Below, one piece after another: positions 7,770 to 15,727 of a DNA stretch of 18,212 nucleotides. A program made the position numbers and the translations under genes. The stretch comes from Alphaproteobacteria bacterium (GTDB taxonomy: Bacteria > Pseudomonadota > Alphaproteobacteria > CACIAM-22H2). The stretch is taken from contig CANMWW010000007.1 in the NCBI GenBank assembly GCA_947500965.1, forward strand, positions 1 to 18,212. Direction: 5' to 3'. Each line of letters starts with the position of its first letter. The stretch's first letter is position 1. Under the pieces are notes generated by a model that was not told the DNA's origin, searched no databases, and saw only the letters and a list, made by a program, of their open reading frames with translations.

Positions 7770-9071
7770 ATGGCGCAGAACAACGGCTTCTTCGAGAACC
7801 CCACGGTCAAGTGGATCGAGCACCGGCTGCCGATCTTCTCGTTCCTCGACCACAGCCTCGGGTCGCAATACCCGACGCCGCGGAACCTGAACTACTGGTG
7901 GAACTTCGGCTCGCTCGCCGGGTTCATGCTGGTCGTCATGATCCTGTCCGGCGTGTTCCTGGCGATGAACTACACGCCGCACGTGGACCACGCCTTCGGT
8001 TCCGTCGAGCGCATCATGCGCGACGTGAACTACGGCTGGCTGATCCGCTACATCCACATGAACGGCGCCTCGATGTTCTTCATCGTGGTGTACATCCACA
8101 TCTTCCGCGGCCTCTACTTCGGATCGTACAAGCCGCCGCGCGAGATCCTCTGGTGGCTGGGCATCGTCATCCTGCTGCTCATGATGGCCACCGCGTTCAT
8201 GGGCTACGTGCTCCCCTGGGGCCAGATGAGCTTCTGGGGCGCCACGGTCATCACCAACCTCTTCTCGGCGATCCCGCTGGTCGGCGACAAGATCGTGACG
8301 CTGCTCTGGGGCGGCTTCTCGGTCGACAACGCGACGCTGAACCGCTTCTTCGCGCTGCACTACCTGCTGCCCTTCGTCATCGCGGGCGTGGTCGTGCTGC
8401 ACATCTGGGCGCTGCATGTCCACGGGTCGAACAACCCGCTCGGCATCGACGCGCGCGGCCCGCAGGACAAGATCCCGTTCCACCCGTACTACACGGTGAA
8501 GGACGCGTTCGGCCTCGCGGTGTTCATGATCTTCTTCATGTTCTTTGTGTTCTTCGCGCCGAACTTCTTCGGCGAGCCGGACAACTACATCCCGGCGAAC
8601 CCGATGGTGACGCCCGCGCACATCGTGCCGGAATGGTACTTCCTGCCGTTCTACGCGATCCTGCGCTCGGTCACGTTCAACATCCTGTTCATCGACGCCA
8701 AGCTCGGCGGCGTGCTCGCGATGTTCGGCTCGATCCTGATCCTGTTCCTGCTGCCCTGGCTCGACACCAGCCGCGTGCGCTCGGGCCGGTTCCGCCCGGT
8801 GTTCAAGGTCTTCTACTGGCTGTTCTTCGTCGTCTGCATGCTGCTCGGCTGGGTCGGCGGGCAGCCGGCCGACGCGACCGCCGCGGGCATCCCTCTGCTG
8901 CGCATCGGGCAGGTCTGCACCTTCTGGTACTTCTTCCACTTCGTCGTGGTCCTGCCGCTCCTGGGGTGGTTCGAGCGCCCCCGGCCGCTGCCGATCTCGA
9001 TCAGCCAGCCGGTCCTCGGTGGTGGTCGCATCGCCGCCGCCGCGGCCTCCAAGCCGATGGAGAAGGCGTGA
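7770..9071 (+). CDS. petB: Cytochrome b subunit of the bc1 complex
   Basis: A 433-residue full-length cytochrome b, not split as in b6/subunit IV systems and not fused to cytochrome c1 as in Bradyrhizobium. The four haem b ligands are visible with the standard 14-residue spacing: His96/His110 and His197/His211. The PEWY motif of the quinol oxidation site is at 287-290 and reads on into FLPFYAILRS. About eight hydrophobic helices are present. The start follows the petA stop by 10 bp, with GAGG overlapping that stop codon. The last base of its TGA is the first base of the petC ATG. Residues 415-433 are an Ala/Pro-rich tail with no conserved role that I know. Confidence 0.98.
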   Translation: MAQNNGFFENPTVKWIEHRLPIFSFLDHSLGSQYPTPRNLNYWWNFGSLAGFMLVVMILSGVFLAMNYTPHVDHAFGSVERIMRDVNYGWLIRYIHMNGASMFFIVVYIHIFRGLYFGSYKPPREILWWLGIVILLLMMATAFMGYVLPWGQMSFWGATVITNLFSAIPLVGDKIVTLLWGGFSVDNATLNRFFALHYLLPFVIAGVVVLHIWALHVHGSNNPLGIDARGPQDKIPFHPYYTVKDAFGLAVFMIFFMFFVFFAPNFFGEPDNYIPANPMVTPAHIVPEWYFLPFYAILRSVTFNILFIDAKLGGVLAMFGSILILFLLPWLDTSRVRSGRFRPVFKVFYWLFFVVCMLLGWVGGQPADATAAGIPLLRIGQVCTFWYFFHFVVVLPLLGWFERPRPLPISISQPVLGGGRIAAAAASKPMEKA

Positions 9072-9850
9072 TGTCGCGGATGCGCAAGCTCGTCGTCGCC
9101 GGCGCCCTGGCGCTCGGCCTCGCGTCGCCCGGCTTCGCGGCCGAGGCGCCGAAGCCCCCGTCCCAGAGCTGGGGTTTCGAGGGCCTCTTCGGGACCTATG
9201 ACCGAGCGGCCCTGCAGCGTGGCTACCAGGTCTACAAGGAGGTCTGCGCCTCCTGCCATTCGCTGGGCCAGATCCGCTATCGCGACCTCGGCGTCGCGCC
9301 GGGCGGCATCGGCCTCGGCTACAGCGAGGACGAGGTCAAGGCGATCGCGGCCGAGTTCAAGGTCATGGATGGCCCGAACGACAACGGCGAGATGTTCGAG
9401 CGCACCGCGCGCCCGGCCGATCGCCTGCACAGCCCCTTCGCCAACGAGAAGGCGGCGCGTTCGGCCAACAACGGCGCCTACCCGCCGGACCTCTCGCTGA
9501 TCGTCGAGGCCCGCAAGAACGGCGCCGACTACCTCTACGCGCTGCTCACCGGCTACAAGGATCCGCCGGCTGGCGTCACGATCAACGAGGGCATGTACTA
9601 CAACGCGTGGTTTCCCGGCTTCCAGATCGCGATGGGATCGCCGCTCTCCGACGATCGCGTCACCTATGGCGACGGAACCAAGGCCACCGTCTCGCAGATG
9701 GCGCGCGACGTGACGGTCTTCCTCGCCTGGGCCTCGGAGCCGAACCTCGAGCAGCGCAAGGCGATGGGCCTCAAGGTCATCCTGTTCCTGATCATCCTCT
9801 CTGGCATCCTCTATGCCGCGAAGCGGAAGATCTGGTCGGACGTGCACTGA
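9071..9850 (+). CDS. petC: Cytochrome c1 of the bc1 complex
   Basis: A 259-residue periplasmic cytochrome c1. It has a Sec signal peptide (1 to about 24, ending GFAA), one haem-binding site CASCH at 59-63 and a C-terminal membrane anchor at about 234-250 followed by a basic end. The sixth haem ligand is probably Met188 in IAMGSPL; most relatives have a P-rich AMPxPL sequence, so the GS pair is a small deviation. The start ATG shares one base with the petB stop (TGATG), with GGAGAAGG upstream; a second ATG at 9080 (MRKLV) is also possible. It is the last gene of petABC and is followed by two hairpins. Confidence 0.96.
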   Translation: MSRMRKLVVAGALALGLASPGFAAEAPKPPSQSWGFEGLFGTYDRAALQRGYQVYKEVCASCHSLGQIRYRDLGVAPGGIGLGYSEDEVKAIAAEFKVMDGPNDNGEMFERTARPADRLHSPFANEKAARSANNGAYPPDLSLIVEARKNGADYLYALLTGYKDPPAGVTINEGMYYNAWFPGFQIAMGSPLSDDRVTYGDGTKATVSQMARDVTVFLAWASEPNLEQRKAMGLKVILFLIILSGILYAAKRKIWSDVH

Positions 9851-9855
9851 CGCTT

Positions 9856-9872
9856 CCTTCGCCGCGCGAAGG
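9856..9872. other. Small hairpin directly after petC
   Basis: CCTTCG and CGAAGG pair around a CCGCG loop, five bases after the petC stop and just before the main terminator. It may protect the 3' end of the petABC transcript. No T-run follows it. Confidence 0.4.
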
Positions 9873-9875
9873 ACG

Positions 9876-9908
9876 ACGGGCGGATCCGGCGGATCCGCCC
9901 GTTTCGTT
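9876..9908 (+). terminator. Rho-independent terminator of petABC
   Basis: An 11-bp perfect stem ACGGGCGGATC / GATCCGCCCGT with a 5-base loop is followed by TTCGTTT. It lies 25 bp after the petC stop, in front of the convergent small ORF and MFS gene. Confidence 0.8.
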
Positions 9909-9938
9909 TGCAGGTCTCGCTGGCGGCGCGGCGGCTGC

Positions 9939-10061
9939 TCAGAGGCAGCCCAGCCACATCAGGTCGAGGATGAGCGCGGGGCCGCGCACGGCCCAGGCGA
10001 CGAGCGCCAGCGAGACGAGCGCGAGCGTGCCGAAGGCGAACCAGCGGGGCATCCCGTCCAT
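9939..10061 (-). CDS. 40-residue single-helix membrane protein coupled to the MFS gene
   Basis: A short ORF whose ATG (10061-10059) shares a base with the stop of the upstream MFS gene (TGATG), the classic arrangement of translational coupling. The product begins MDGMPRWFAFGTLALVSLAL, continues with a short linker WAVRGP and ends in a second short hydrophobic stretch finishing MWLGCL. It has one clear membrane helix (about 7-25) and possibly a second, re-entrant one. I do not recognise the family. It could be a small partner of the transporter, or an independent small membrane protein carried on the same transcript. The stop-start overlap, lack of in-frame stops and membrane-like composition support it as real; no homologue search was possible. 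Confidence 0.6.
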   Translation of the reverse strand: MDGMPRWFAFGTLALVSLALVAWAVRGPALILDLMWLGCL

Positions 10062-11284
10062 CACGCGGCCCCCGCCGGCGCGAGGCGCCTGACCGGCTGC
10101 TCGCGGATCGGCCAGTGCAGCAGCGCCGAGGCCACGCCGAGCGCCACCGAGAGCCACCACATCGCGTCGTAGTTCCCGACCATGTCGTAGATCCTCCCGC
10201 CCAGCCAGGAACCGAGGAACGACCCGACCTGGTGGGAGAAGAACACGAAGCCGTAGAGCATCGACATGTAGGCCGGGCCGAACAGCGTCGCAACGAGGCC
10301 GCTGGTGAGCGGCACCGTGGACAGCCAGAGCAGCCCCAGCGACGCTCCGAAGGCGAGCACGGTGAACTCGTTCTTGGGCGCGAGGATGAAGGCGAGGAAC
10401 ACGACGGAGCGCGCGAGGTAGAGCAGCGCCAGCAGGTTCTTCTTCACGTAGCGCCCGCCGAGCACGCCGGCGGCGTAGGACCCGATGATGTTGAACAGGC
10501 CTGTGAGGGCCAGCGTCCAGGCCGCGAGGTCCGCGGGCAGGCCCTGGTCGCCGAGGAAGGCGGGCAGGTGGGTCGCCACGAAGACGACGTGGAAGCCGCA
10601 GACGAAGAACCCGGCGGTCAGCAGCCAGAAGCCGCGGTGGCGGAAGGCCTCGGCGAGCGCCTCGCGCAGCGTCTGGGTGGCGCCGCCGGCCGGCTGGGCG
10701 GCCACCGGCACGTCGCGCAGCAGCCAGAGCAGGGGCAGCATCGCCATCGCGGTCGCGGACATCGCCACGAAGGCGCCGGACCAGCCCAGCCCGCCGATGA
10801 GGGCCTGCGTGTAGGGGACCATCGTGAACTGGCCGACCGAGCCGCCGGCCATGAGGATGCCGAGCGCGAGCGACCGGCGCTCCGCCGGCACCATGCGCCC
10901 CACCGCGCCGATCAGCGTGCCCTGGCCGCCGGCGGCGAGCGCCGCGCCGATCAGCACGTTGCCGAGCACGATCTCCACCGGTCCGCTCGTCATCGACAGG
11001 ACGCAGAGCCCGGCGGCGTAGAGCAGCGTGCCGGCGACGCCCGTGCGCGCGGCCCCGAAACGGTCGGCGAGCGCGCCGAAGAAGGGCGACATGGCGCCCC
11101 AGAGCAGGTTCTGCAGGCCGACAGCGAAGGTGAAGAGCTCGCGGCCCATGCCGAAATCGGCGCTGATCGGCTTCACGAACAGGCCGAAGCCGGAGCGCAG
11201 CCCCATCGCGATGGTCATCACGCTCGCCGTTGCGGCGACCACGGCCCACATGCGAGGCGTGATTGCGGGGGCTGGACTGGACAT
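10061..11284 (-). CDS. MFS transporter, substrate unknown
   Basis: A 407-residue major facilitator protein with about 12 hydrophobic segments. The motif-A loop between helices 2 and 3 is GALADRFGAAR at 70-80, and the N-terminal half opens with GLRSGFGLFVKPISADFG (28-45), a pattern seen in MCT/OFA-like organic anion carriers. That resemblance is weak evidence for substrate, so none is named. ATG at 11284 gives the usual short cytoplasmic N-terminus. An in-frame ATG at 11323 adds 13 basic residues and neither start has a good ribosome binding site. It diverges from the methylthioadenosine phosphorylase gene, 77 bp away, and is followed by a coupled 40-codon ORF. Confidence 0.88.
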   Translation of the reverse strand: MSSPAPAITPRMWAVVAATASVMTIAMGLRSGFGLFVKPISADFGMGRELFTFAVGLQNLLWGAMSPFFGALADRFGAARTGVAGTLLYAAGLCVLSMTSGPVEIVLGNVLIGAALAAGGQGTLIGAVGRMVPAERRSLALGILMAGGSVGQFTMVPYTQALIGGLGWSGAFVAMSATAMAMLPLLWLLRDVPVAAQPAGGATQTLREALAEAFRHRGFWLLTAGFFVCGFHVVFVATHLPAFLGDQGLPADLAAWTLALTGLFNIIGSYAAGVLGGRYVKKNLLALLYLARSVVFLAFILAPKNEFTVLAFGASLGLLWLSTVPLTSGLVATLFGPAYMSMLYGFVFFSHQVGSFLGSWLGGRIYDMVGNYDAMWWLSVALGVASALLHWPIREQPVRRLAPAGAA

Positions 11285-11361
11285 GGCCGCAGAGTCTAAA
11301 CGCGAAACGCGCAGGTTGCGCACCCCAAATCGCCGCCTCGCGCGGAAACCGGAGACACAGC

Positions 11362-12267
11362 ATGGCCAGCCAGAACGCCCATCCGCCCGGAACGCCCCCG
11401 CTGCTCGGCATCATCGGCGGCAGCGGCGTCTACGAGATCGACGGGCTCAGGAACGTGCAGTGGCAGCGCGTGCTCTCCCCCTGGGGCGAGCCTTCGGACG
11501 AGCTGATGTTCGGCGAGCTCGATGGCCAGCGCCTCGTCTTCCTGCCCCGCCACGGGCGCGGTCACCGCATCCCGCCCTCGCAGCTCAACTACCGCGCCAA
11601 CATCGACGTGCTGAAGCGCGCGGGCTGCACCGAGCTGCTCTCCGTCTCCGCGGTCGGCAGCCTGCGCGAGGACCTGCCGCCGGGCAGCTTCGTCGTCTGC
11701 GACCAGTTCATCGACCGCAGCTTCGCGCGCGAGAAGTCGTTCTTCGGCCCGGGCTGCGTGGCGCATGTCTCGATGGCGGACCCGGTCTGCCGGCGCATGG
11801 GCGACGCGCTCGAGGCGGCGGGCCGGGCGGCGGGGGTCGCGCTGCGTCGCGGCGGCACCTACCTGACGATGGAGGGGCCGCAATTCTCGACCCGCGCGGA
11901 ATCGCGCCTCTACCGGCAATGGGGCTGCGACGTCATCGGCATGACGAACATGCCGGAGGCCAAGCTCGCCCGCGAGGCGGAGCTCTGCTACGCGACCGTC
12001 GCCATGGTCACCGACTACGATTGCTGGCATGACGGCCACGACCACGTGACCGTCGACGCGGTGATCAAGGTCCTGCACTCCAACGCCGAGAAGGCGCGCG
12101 CGCTGGTGCGGGCCGTGGCGCCGATGCTGCGCGCGCGCGCCGCGTCCTGCCATGCCGGCTGCCACACCGCCCTCGACACGGCGATCGTCACGCAACCCGC
12201 GTCGCGCGACCCCGGGCTCGTCCAGCGCCTCGACGCCGTCGCCGGCCGCGTGCTCGGCAGGGCCTGA
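11362..12267 (+). CDS. mtnP: S-methyl-5'-thioadenosine phosphorylase
   Basis: A 301-residue member of the trimeric purine nucleoside phosphorylase family. It splits methylthioadenosine with phosphate into adenine and 5-methylthioribose-1-phosphate, recycling the by-product of polyamine and homoserine-lactone synthesis. Motifs are IIGGSGVY (17-24), PRHGRGH (62-68), TMEGPQFSTRAES (169-181), GMTNMPEA (193-200) and VTDYDCW (216-222). The Asp residues of DYD favour adenine over 6-oxopurines, which supports methylthioadenosine rather than methylthioinosine as substrate. ATG at 11362 has GGAGA 6 nt upstream. An in-frame ATG at 11263 would reach into the MFS gene and is rejected. No other methionine-salvage genes are nearby. 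Confidence 0.92.
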   Translation: MASQNAHPPGTPPLLGIIGGSGVYEIDGLRNVQWQRVLSPWGEPSDELMFGELDGQRLVFLPRHGRGHRIPPSQLNYRANIDVLKRAGCTELLSVSAVGSLREDLPPGSFVVCDQFIDRSFAREKSFFGPGCVAHVSMADPVCRRMGDALEAAGRAAGVALRRGGTYLTMEGPQFSTRAESRLYRQWGCDVIGMTNMPEAKLAREAELCYATVAMVTDYDCWHDGHDHVTVDAVIKVLHSNAEKARALVRAVAPMLRARAASCHAGCHTALDTAIVTQPASRDPGLVQRLDAVAGRVLGRA

Positions 12268-12274
12268 CGGCGCC

Positions 12275-12322
12275 GCTCCCGCTCCGCGCGCGGCCCTCGT
12301 GCCGGCCGCGCGGAGCGGGAGC
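12275..12322. terminator. Long GC-rich hairpin between convergent mtnP and dienelactone hydrolase genes
   Basis: Two arms, GCTCCCGCTCC-GCGC(GC)GGCC and GGCCGCGC-GGAGCGGGAGC, pair over about 19 bp with a 2-base bulge and an 8-base loop. It starts 8 bases after the mtnP stop and ends 6 bases before the stop of the convergent gene, so it could end transcription from both sides. No T-run follows on either strand, so termination is inferred from position and stability. Confidence 0.55.
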
Positions 12323-12327
12323 CGCCT

Positions 12328-13227
12328 TCAGCGGCGACGGCTGCGCGACTTCGGCCTGGCCTTCGGCTTCAGCCTGGACTTCGCCTTCGCCGCGGGCTTC
12401 GCCTTGATCTTCGCCTTCGGCCTTGCCGCCGCCTTGGTCTTGGCCTTTGGCCTCGCCTTCGCCTTCGCCTTCGCCTTCGGCCTCGCCTTCGGCCTCGCCT
12501 TCGCCTTCTCCTTGGGCTTCGGGGCAGCCTTCGCCTTCGGAGCCGGCGCCGCCTCGCCCGCGACATGCGCGGCGAAGAAGGCGATGGCCCGCGCGCGCGC
12601 CTGCCTTGCGGACGCCGCGTCGAAGCTGCCGCGCTCGTCGCAGTTGAAGCCGTGGCCGGCCGGGTAGGCATGCACCTCGACCCGGCGATGCCCCGCGTCG
12701 CGGACCTTGGCGACGTCGGTCATCGGGATCGCGTGGTCCTTCTCGCCGAAATGGAACTGCACGGGGCAGCCCGGCTTCTCGCCGGCGACGCCGCCGATGC
12801 CGCCGCCATAGTAGGAGACGCCGGCCGCGAAGCCCTTCAGCCGCGTGCATGCGACCCAGGCCAGGAACCCGCCCCAGCAATAGCCGACCACGCCGACCTT
12901 GCCGGCCGCCTTCACGGCGTCGCGCGCCGCGGCGATGTCGAGCAGCGCCGCCTCGGTCGGCGAGGCCTGCTTGAGGCCGATGCCGCGCTGGATGTCCGCG
13001 TCGGCGTAGCCGAGCTGGATGCCCGGCCGGATGCGGTCGAAGAGCGACGGCACGATCGCCACGTAGCCGTCGCGCGCGAAGCCGTCGGCGACGCCGCGCA
13101 TGTGGCGGTTGACGCCGAAGATCTCCTGGATGACGACGAGCGCGCCCTTCGCCTTGCCCCTCGGCCTCGCCACGTAGGCCGTGGTCCCGAAGCCGTCCGC
13201 CGCGCGCAGGATGATGGTCTCTCCCAT
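12328..13227 (-). CDS. Dienelactone hydrolase family protein with lysine-rich C-terminal tail
   Basis: A 299-residue protein in two parts. Residues 1 to about 224 are a complete alpha/beta-hydrolase of the dienelactone hydrolase family: the nucleophile is Cys117 in GYCWGG, with Asp164 (GEKDHAIP), His192 (GHGF) and the partner Glu36 in QEIFG. Such enzymes hydrolyse dienelactone or related esters in the cytoplasm; no aromatic-degradation genes lie nearby, so the substrate is open. Residues 225-299 form a tail rich in PKA/KAK repeats with about 23 Lys, 10 Arg and one acidic residue, like histone H1 tails. ATG at 13227 has GGGAGAG upstream. It lies 50 bp after ychF and may be the last gene of the prs-rplY-pth-ychF chain. 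Confidence 0.9.
   Translation of the reverse strand: MGETIILRAADGFGTTAYVARPRGKAKGALVVIQEIFGVNRHMRGVADGFARDGYVAIVPSLFDRIRPGIQLGYADADIQRGIGLKQASPTEAALLDIAAARDAVKAAGKVGVVGYCWGGFLAWVACTRLKGFAAGVSYYGGGIGGVAGEKPGCPVQFHFGEKDHAIPMTDVAKVRDAGHRRVEVHAYPAGHGFNCDERGSFDAASARQARARAIAFFAAHVAGEAAPAPKAKAAPKPKEKAKARPKARPKAKAKAKARPKAKTKAAARPKAKIKAKPAAKAKSRLKPKARPKSRSRRR
12331..12555. repeat. Degenerate GCCTTC repeats encoding the Lys/Ala/Pro tail
   Basis: On the plus strand this stretch is made of imperfect GCCTTC, GGCCTC and GCCTTG units, with four perfect GCCTTC copies in a row at 12455-12478. It codes on the minus strand for the K-A/P-K tail of the dienelactone hydrolase. A 6-bp unit keeps the frame, so copy number could vary by slippage without breaking the gene. 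Confidence 0.75.
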
Positions 13228-13277
13228 GTGGGTCTCTCCCGGTCCCTTGCGGAGCGACCCCGGGGATTCGGCGCCGC

Positions 13278-14378
13278 TCAGACGTTGAACCTGAACAGGA
13301 TCACGTCGCCGTCCGCAACCACGTAGTCGCGGCCCTCGGCGCGCATCCTGCCCGCCGCCTTGGCGCCGGCCTCGCCGCCCAGCGCGACGTAGTCGTCGTA
13401 GGAGATGACCTCGGCGGCGATGAAGCCGCGCTCGAAGTCCGTGTGGATGGCGCCCGCGGCCTCGGGCGCCTTGGCGCCGCGCCGCACCGTCCAGGCGCGC
13501 GCCTCCTTCGGGCCGCAGGTGAAGTAGGTGAGCAGGCCGAGCAGCTCGTAGCCGGCCCGGATGACCCGCGCGAGCCCGGGCTCCTCGAGGCCGAGCGAGG
13601 CGAGGAACTCGCCCTGGTCGGCGGCGGGCAGGATCGCGACCTCGGCCTCGATCGCGGCCGAGATCACCACGGCCGAGGCATGCTCCGCCTTCGCCATCTC
13701 GAAGACCCTGCGCGACAGCGCGTTGCCGGCATGGGCGGAGGCTTCCTCGACGTTGCAGACATAGAGCACGGGCTTGGCGGTCAGCAGCTGCAGCTGGCGG
13801 ACCTGCGAGGCCTCCTCGGGCGAGCCGGGGCGGAAGGCGCGCGCGGGCCTGCCGTCGCGCAGGTGGACGAGGATCGGCTCGATGACGGCGAGCTGCGCCG
13901 CGGCCTCCTTGTCGCCCGTCTTCGCGCGCTTCTGCAGCGCGGGGGCGCGCTTTTCGAGGCTCTCGAGGTCCGCGAGCATCAGCTCGGTGTCGACCGTCTC
14001 GCGGTCGCGCAGCGGGTCGATCGAGCCCTCGACATGGGTGATGTCGCCGTCCTCGAAGCAGCGCAGCACGTGGGCGACGGCATCGACCTCGCGGATGTTG
14101 GCGAGGAACTGGTTGCCGAGGCCCTCGCCCCTGGAGGCGCCGCGCACCAGCCCGGCGATGTCGACGAACTCGAGCTGCGTCGGCACCGTGCGCGCCGACT
14201 TGCCGATGCGCGCCAGCGTGTCGAGGCGCGCGTCGGGCACGGCCACGCGGCCCACGTTCGGCTCGATCGTGCAGAAGGGATAGTTCGCCGCCTGCGCCGC
14301 CGCGGTGGCGGTGAGTGCGTTGAAGAGCGTCGACTTGCCGACATTGGGCATGCCGACGATGCCGCACTGGAAACCCAT
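13278..14378 (-). CDS. ychF: Redox-regulated ATPase YchF (Obg family)
   Basis: A 366-residue YchF/OLA1-type P-loop protein of full family length. G1 is GMPNVGKS at 9-16 and G3 is DIAGLV at 73-78. The G4 motif is NVEE at 209-212 instead of NKxD, the change that makes this subgroup bind ATP over GTP. The C-terminal TGS domain ends in YVVADGDVILFRFNV. YchF binds ribosomes and is linked to translation and oxidative stress responses. Its ATG shares a base with the pth stop (TGATG), the conserved pth-ychF pair. Confidence 0.97.
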   Translation of the reverse strand: MGFQCGIVGMPNVGKSTLFNALTATAAAQAANYPFCTIEPNVGRVAVPDARLDTLARIGKSARTVPTQLEFVDIAGLVRGASRGEGLGNQFLANIREVDAVAHVLRCFEDGDITHVEGSIDPLRDRETVDTELMLADLESLEKRAPALQKRAKTGDKEAAAQLAVIEPILVHLRDGRPARAFRPGSPEEASQVRQLQLLTAKPVLYVCNVEEASAHAGNALSRRVFEMAKAEHASAVVISAAIEAEVAILPAADQGEFLASLGLEEPGLARVIRAGYELLGLLTYFTCGPKEARAWTVRRGAKAPEAAGAIHTDFERGFIAAEVISYDDYVALGGEAGAKAAGRMRAEGRDYVVADGDVILFRFNV

Positions 14379-14995
14379 CAGTCCTGTTCCTTCGCAAGGG
14401 GCGCCGGGCGCGGGGGCCTCGGCCGGGGGGGATTCAGCGCCAGCGCCACGCGGCTGGCGAAGCGCGCCTCGTCGCCGGCGAGCAGGTCGGGGACCTCCTT
14501 CGCCACGGCGTCGAGCAGCTTGTCGAGCCAGTCGCGGTCGGCGCGGGCGAAGTCCTGGAGGACGTAGCCGGCGACGCGGTCGCGGTCGCCCGGATGGCCG
14601 ATGCCGAGGCGCACCCGCCAGTACTGCGGGCCGACATGCTGGTCGATCGAGCGCAGGCCGTTATGCCCGCCATGGCCGCCGCCCGCCTTGACCCTGATCC
14701 GGCCCGCCGGGAGGTCGAGCTCGTCGTGGAAGACGACCATCGCCTCGGGCCCGAGCTTGTAGAAGCGCAGCGCCTGCTGCGCCGCGCGGCCGGAATCGTT
14801 CATGTACGTGAGCGGCTTGAGCAGGACGACCTGGACGGCGCCGATCGTCCCGGTCGCGACCCAGCCATCGAGGCGCGAGCGCCACGGGCCAAGTCCGTGG
14901 AGGCGATGGATCGCCTCCACGGCCATGAACCCGATGTTGTGGCGCTGGCGCTCGTGCTCGGGGCCGGGATTGCCGAGCCCCACGAGGAGCCGCAT
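14378..14995 (-). CDS. pth: Peptidyl-tRNA hydrolase
   Basis: A 205-residue Pth that frees tRNA from stalled peptidyl-tRNA. Motifs are GLGNPG (6-11), RHNIGF with catalytic His19 (18-23), LKPLTYMNDSG (59-69), the DELDLP segment with Asp91 (91-96) and GGGHGGHNGLRS (105-116). The last 20 or so residues are a Pro/Arg-rich tail beyond the catalytic fold. It begins 24 bp after the rplY stop and overlaps ychF by one base, so rplY-pth-ychF are likely one transcript. ATG at 14995 begins directly with the conserved MRLLVGLGNPG. Confidence 0.97.
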   Translation of the reverse strand: MRLLVGLGNPGPEHERQRHNIGFMAVEAIHRLHGLGPWRSRLDGWVATGTIGAVQVVLLKPLTYMNDSGRAAQQALRFYKLGPEAMVVFHDELDLPAGRIRVKAGGGHGGHNGLRSIDQHVGPQYWRVRLGIGHPGDRDRVAGYVLQDFARADRDWLDKLLDAVAKEVPDLLAGDEARFASRVALALNPPRPRPPRPAPLAKEQD

Positions 14996-15019
14996 CCCGG
15001 CCTCCGGATCCGCCGGCGA

Positions 15020-15727
15020 TTACTTCTTCGCCGCCGGCTTGGCCGCCGCCGGGGCCGCGCCCGCGGCCGGCTTGGCGCCGTCCGCAGGTGCCGCCGCCGC
15101 CGCGGAGGCCGCCGATGCCGCGGCGCGCGCCGCCGCCTCGGCCGCTTCCTCGTCCGACTTCATGACCGTCGGCGCGCCGATGGCGGCAACGGTGAAGTCG
15201 CGCGAGATGGTCGGCTTCACGCCCTCGGGCAGGTTGATCGAGCTGATATGCACCGAGTCGTTGATGTCGAGGCCCGAGAGGTCGACCTCGATCATGCGCG
15301 GGATCGTGGTGATCGTGCAGAAGACCTCGATGTCGTGCGCCACGATGTTCAGCACGCCGCCGCGCTTGATGCCGGGCGCCTTGTCCGCGTTCGCGAACCG
15401 CACGGGCACCGCGACGCGGATGCGGGTGGTGTCCGACACGCGCATGAAGTCCACGTGCTCCGGCTTGTCGGTGACCGGGTGGAACTGCACGTCGCGGGCG
15501 AGCGCGCGGATGGCGCGGCCGCCGACCTCGATGTCGAAGACGCGGGTGAAGAACCCGGTCTTGTGCATCTCGCGCACGACGTCGCGCGGGTCGAGGGAGA
15601 CGAGCTCGGGGGCCTGCTTCTCGCCATAGACCACGGCGGGCACGCGGCCCTCGCGGCGGACGGCACGGGAGGCCCCCTTGCCGGCCCGTTCACGCGGCTG
15701 CGCCGCGAGCTTCACTGTTTCGACCAT
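15020..15727 (-). CDS. rplY: 50S ribosomal protein L25/general stress protein Ctc
   Basis: A 235-residue long-form L25 (Ctc/TL5 type). The 5S rRNA-binding domain opens with ERAGKGASRAVRREGRVPAV (13-32), followed by the beta-barrel C-domain to about 188. A low-complexity Ala/Pro/Lys tail follows (190-235). ATG at 15727 has GGAG six nt upstream. An ATG four codons earlier (15739) and a TTG before it have no ribosome binding site; they would also place that site within the coding region. It is 77 bp downstream of prs, in the usual prs-rplY-pth order. Confidence 0.95.
   Translation of the reverse strand: MVETVKLAAQPRERAGKGASRAVRREGRVPAVVYGEKQAPELVSLDPRDVVREMHKTGFFTRVFDIEVGGRAIRALARDVQFHPVTDKPEHVDFMRVSDTTRIRVAVPVRFANADKAPGIKRGGVLNIVAHDIEVFCTITTIPRMIEVDLSGLDINDSVHISSINLPEGVKPTISRDFTVAAIGAPTVMKSDEEAAEAAARAAASAASAAAAAPADGAKPAAGAAPAAAKPAAKK

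Noticed and set aside
12331..12555. GCCTTC repeats considered as a CRISPR-like or intergenic repeat array
   Set aside because: There are no spacers, and the repeats are in frame within one gene, encoding its C-terminal tail.
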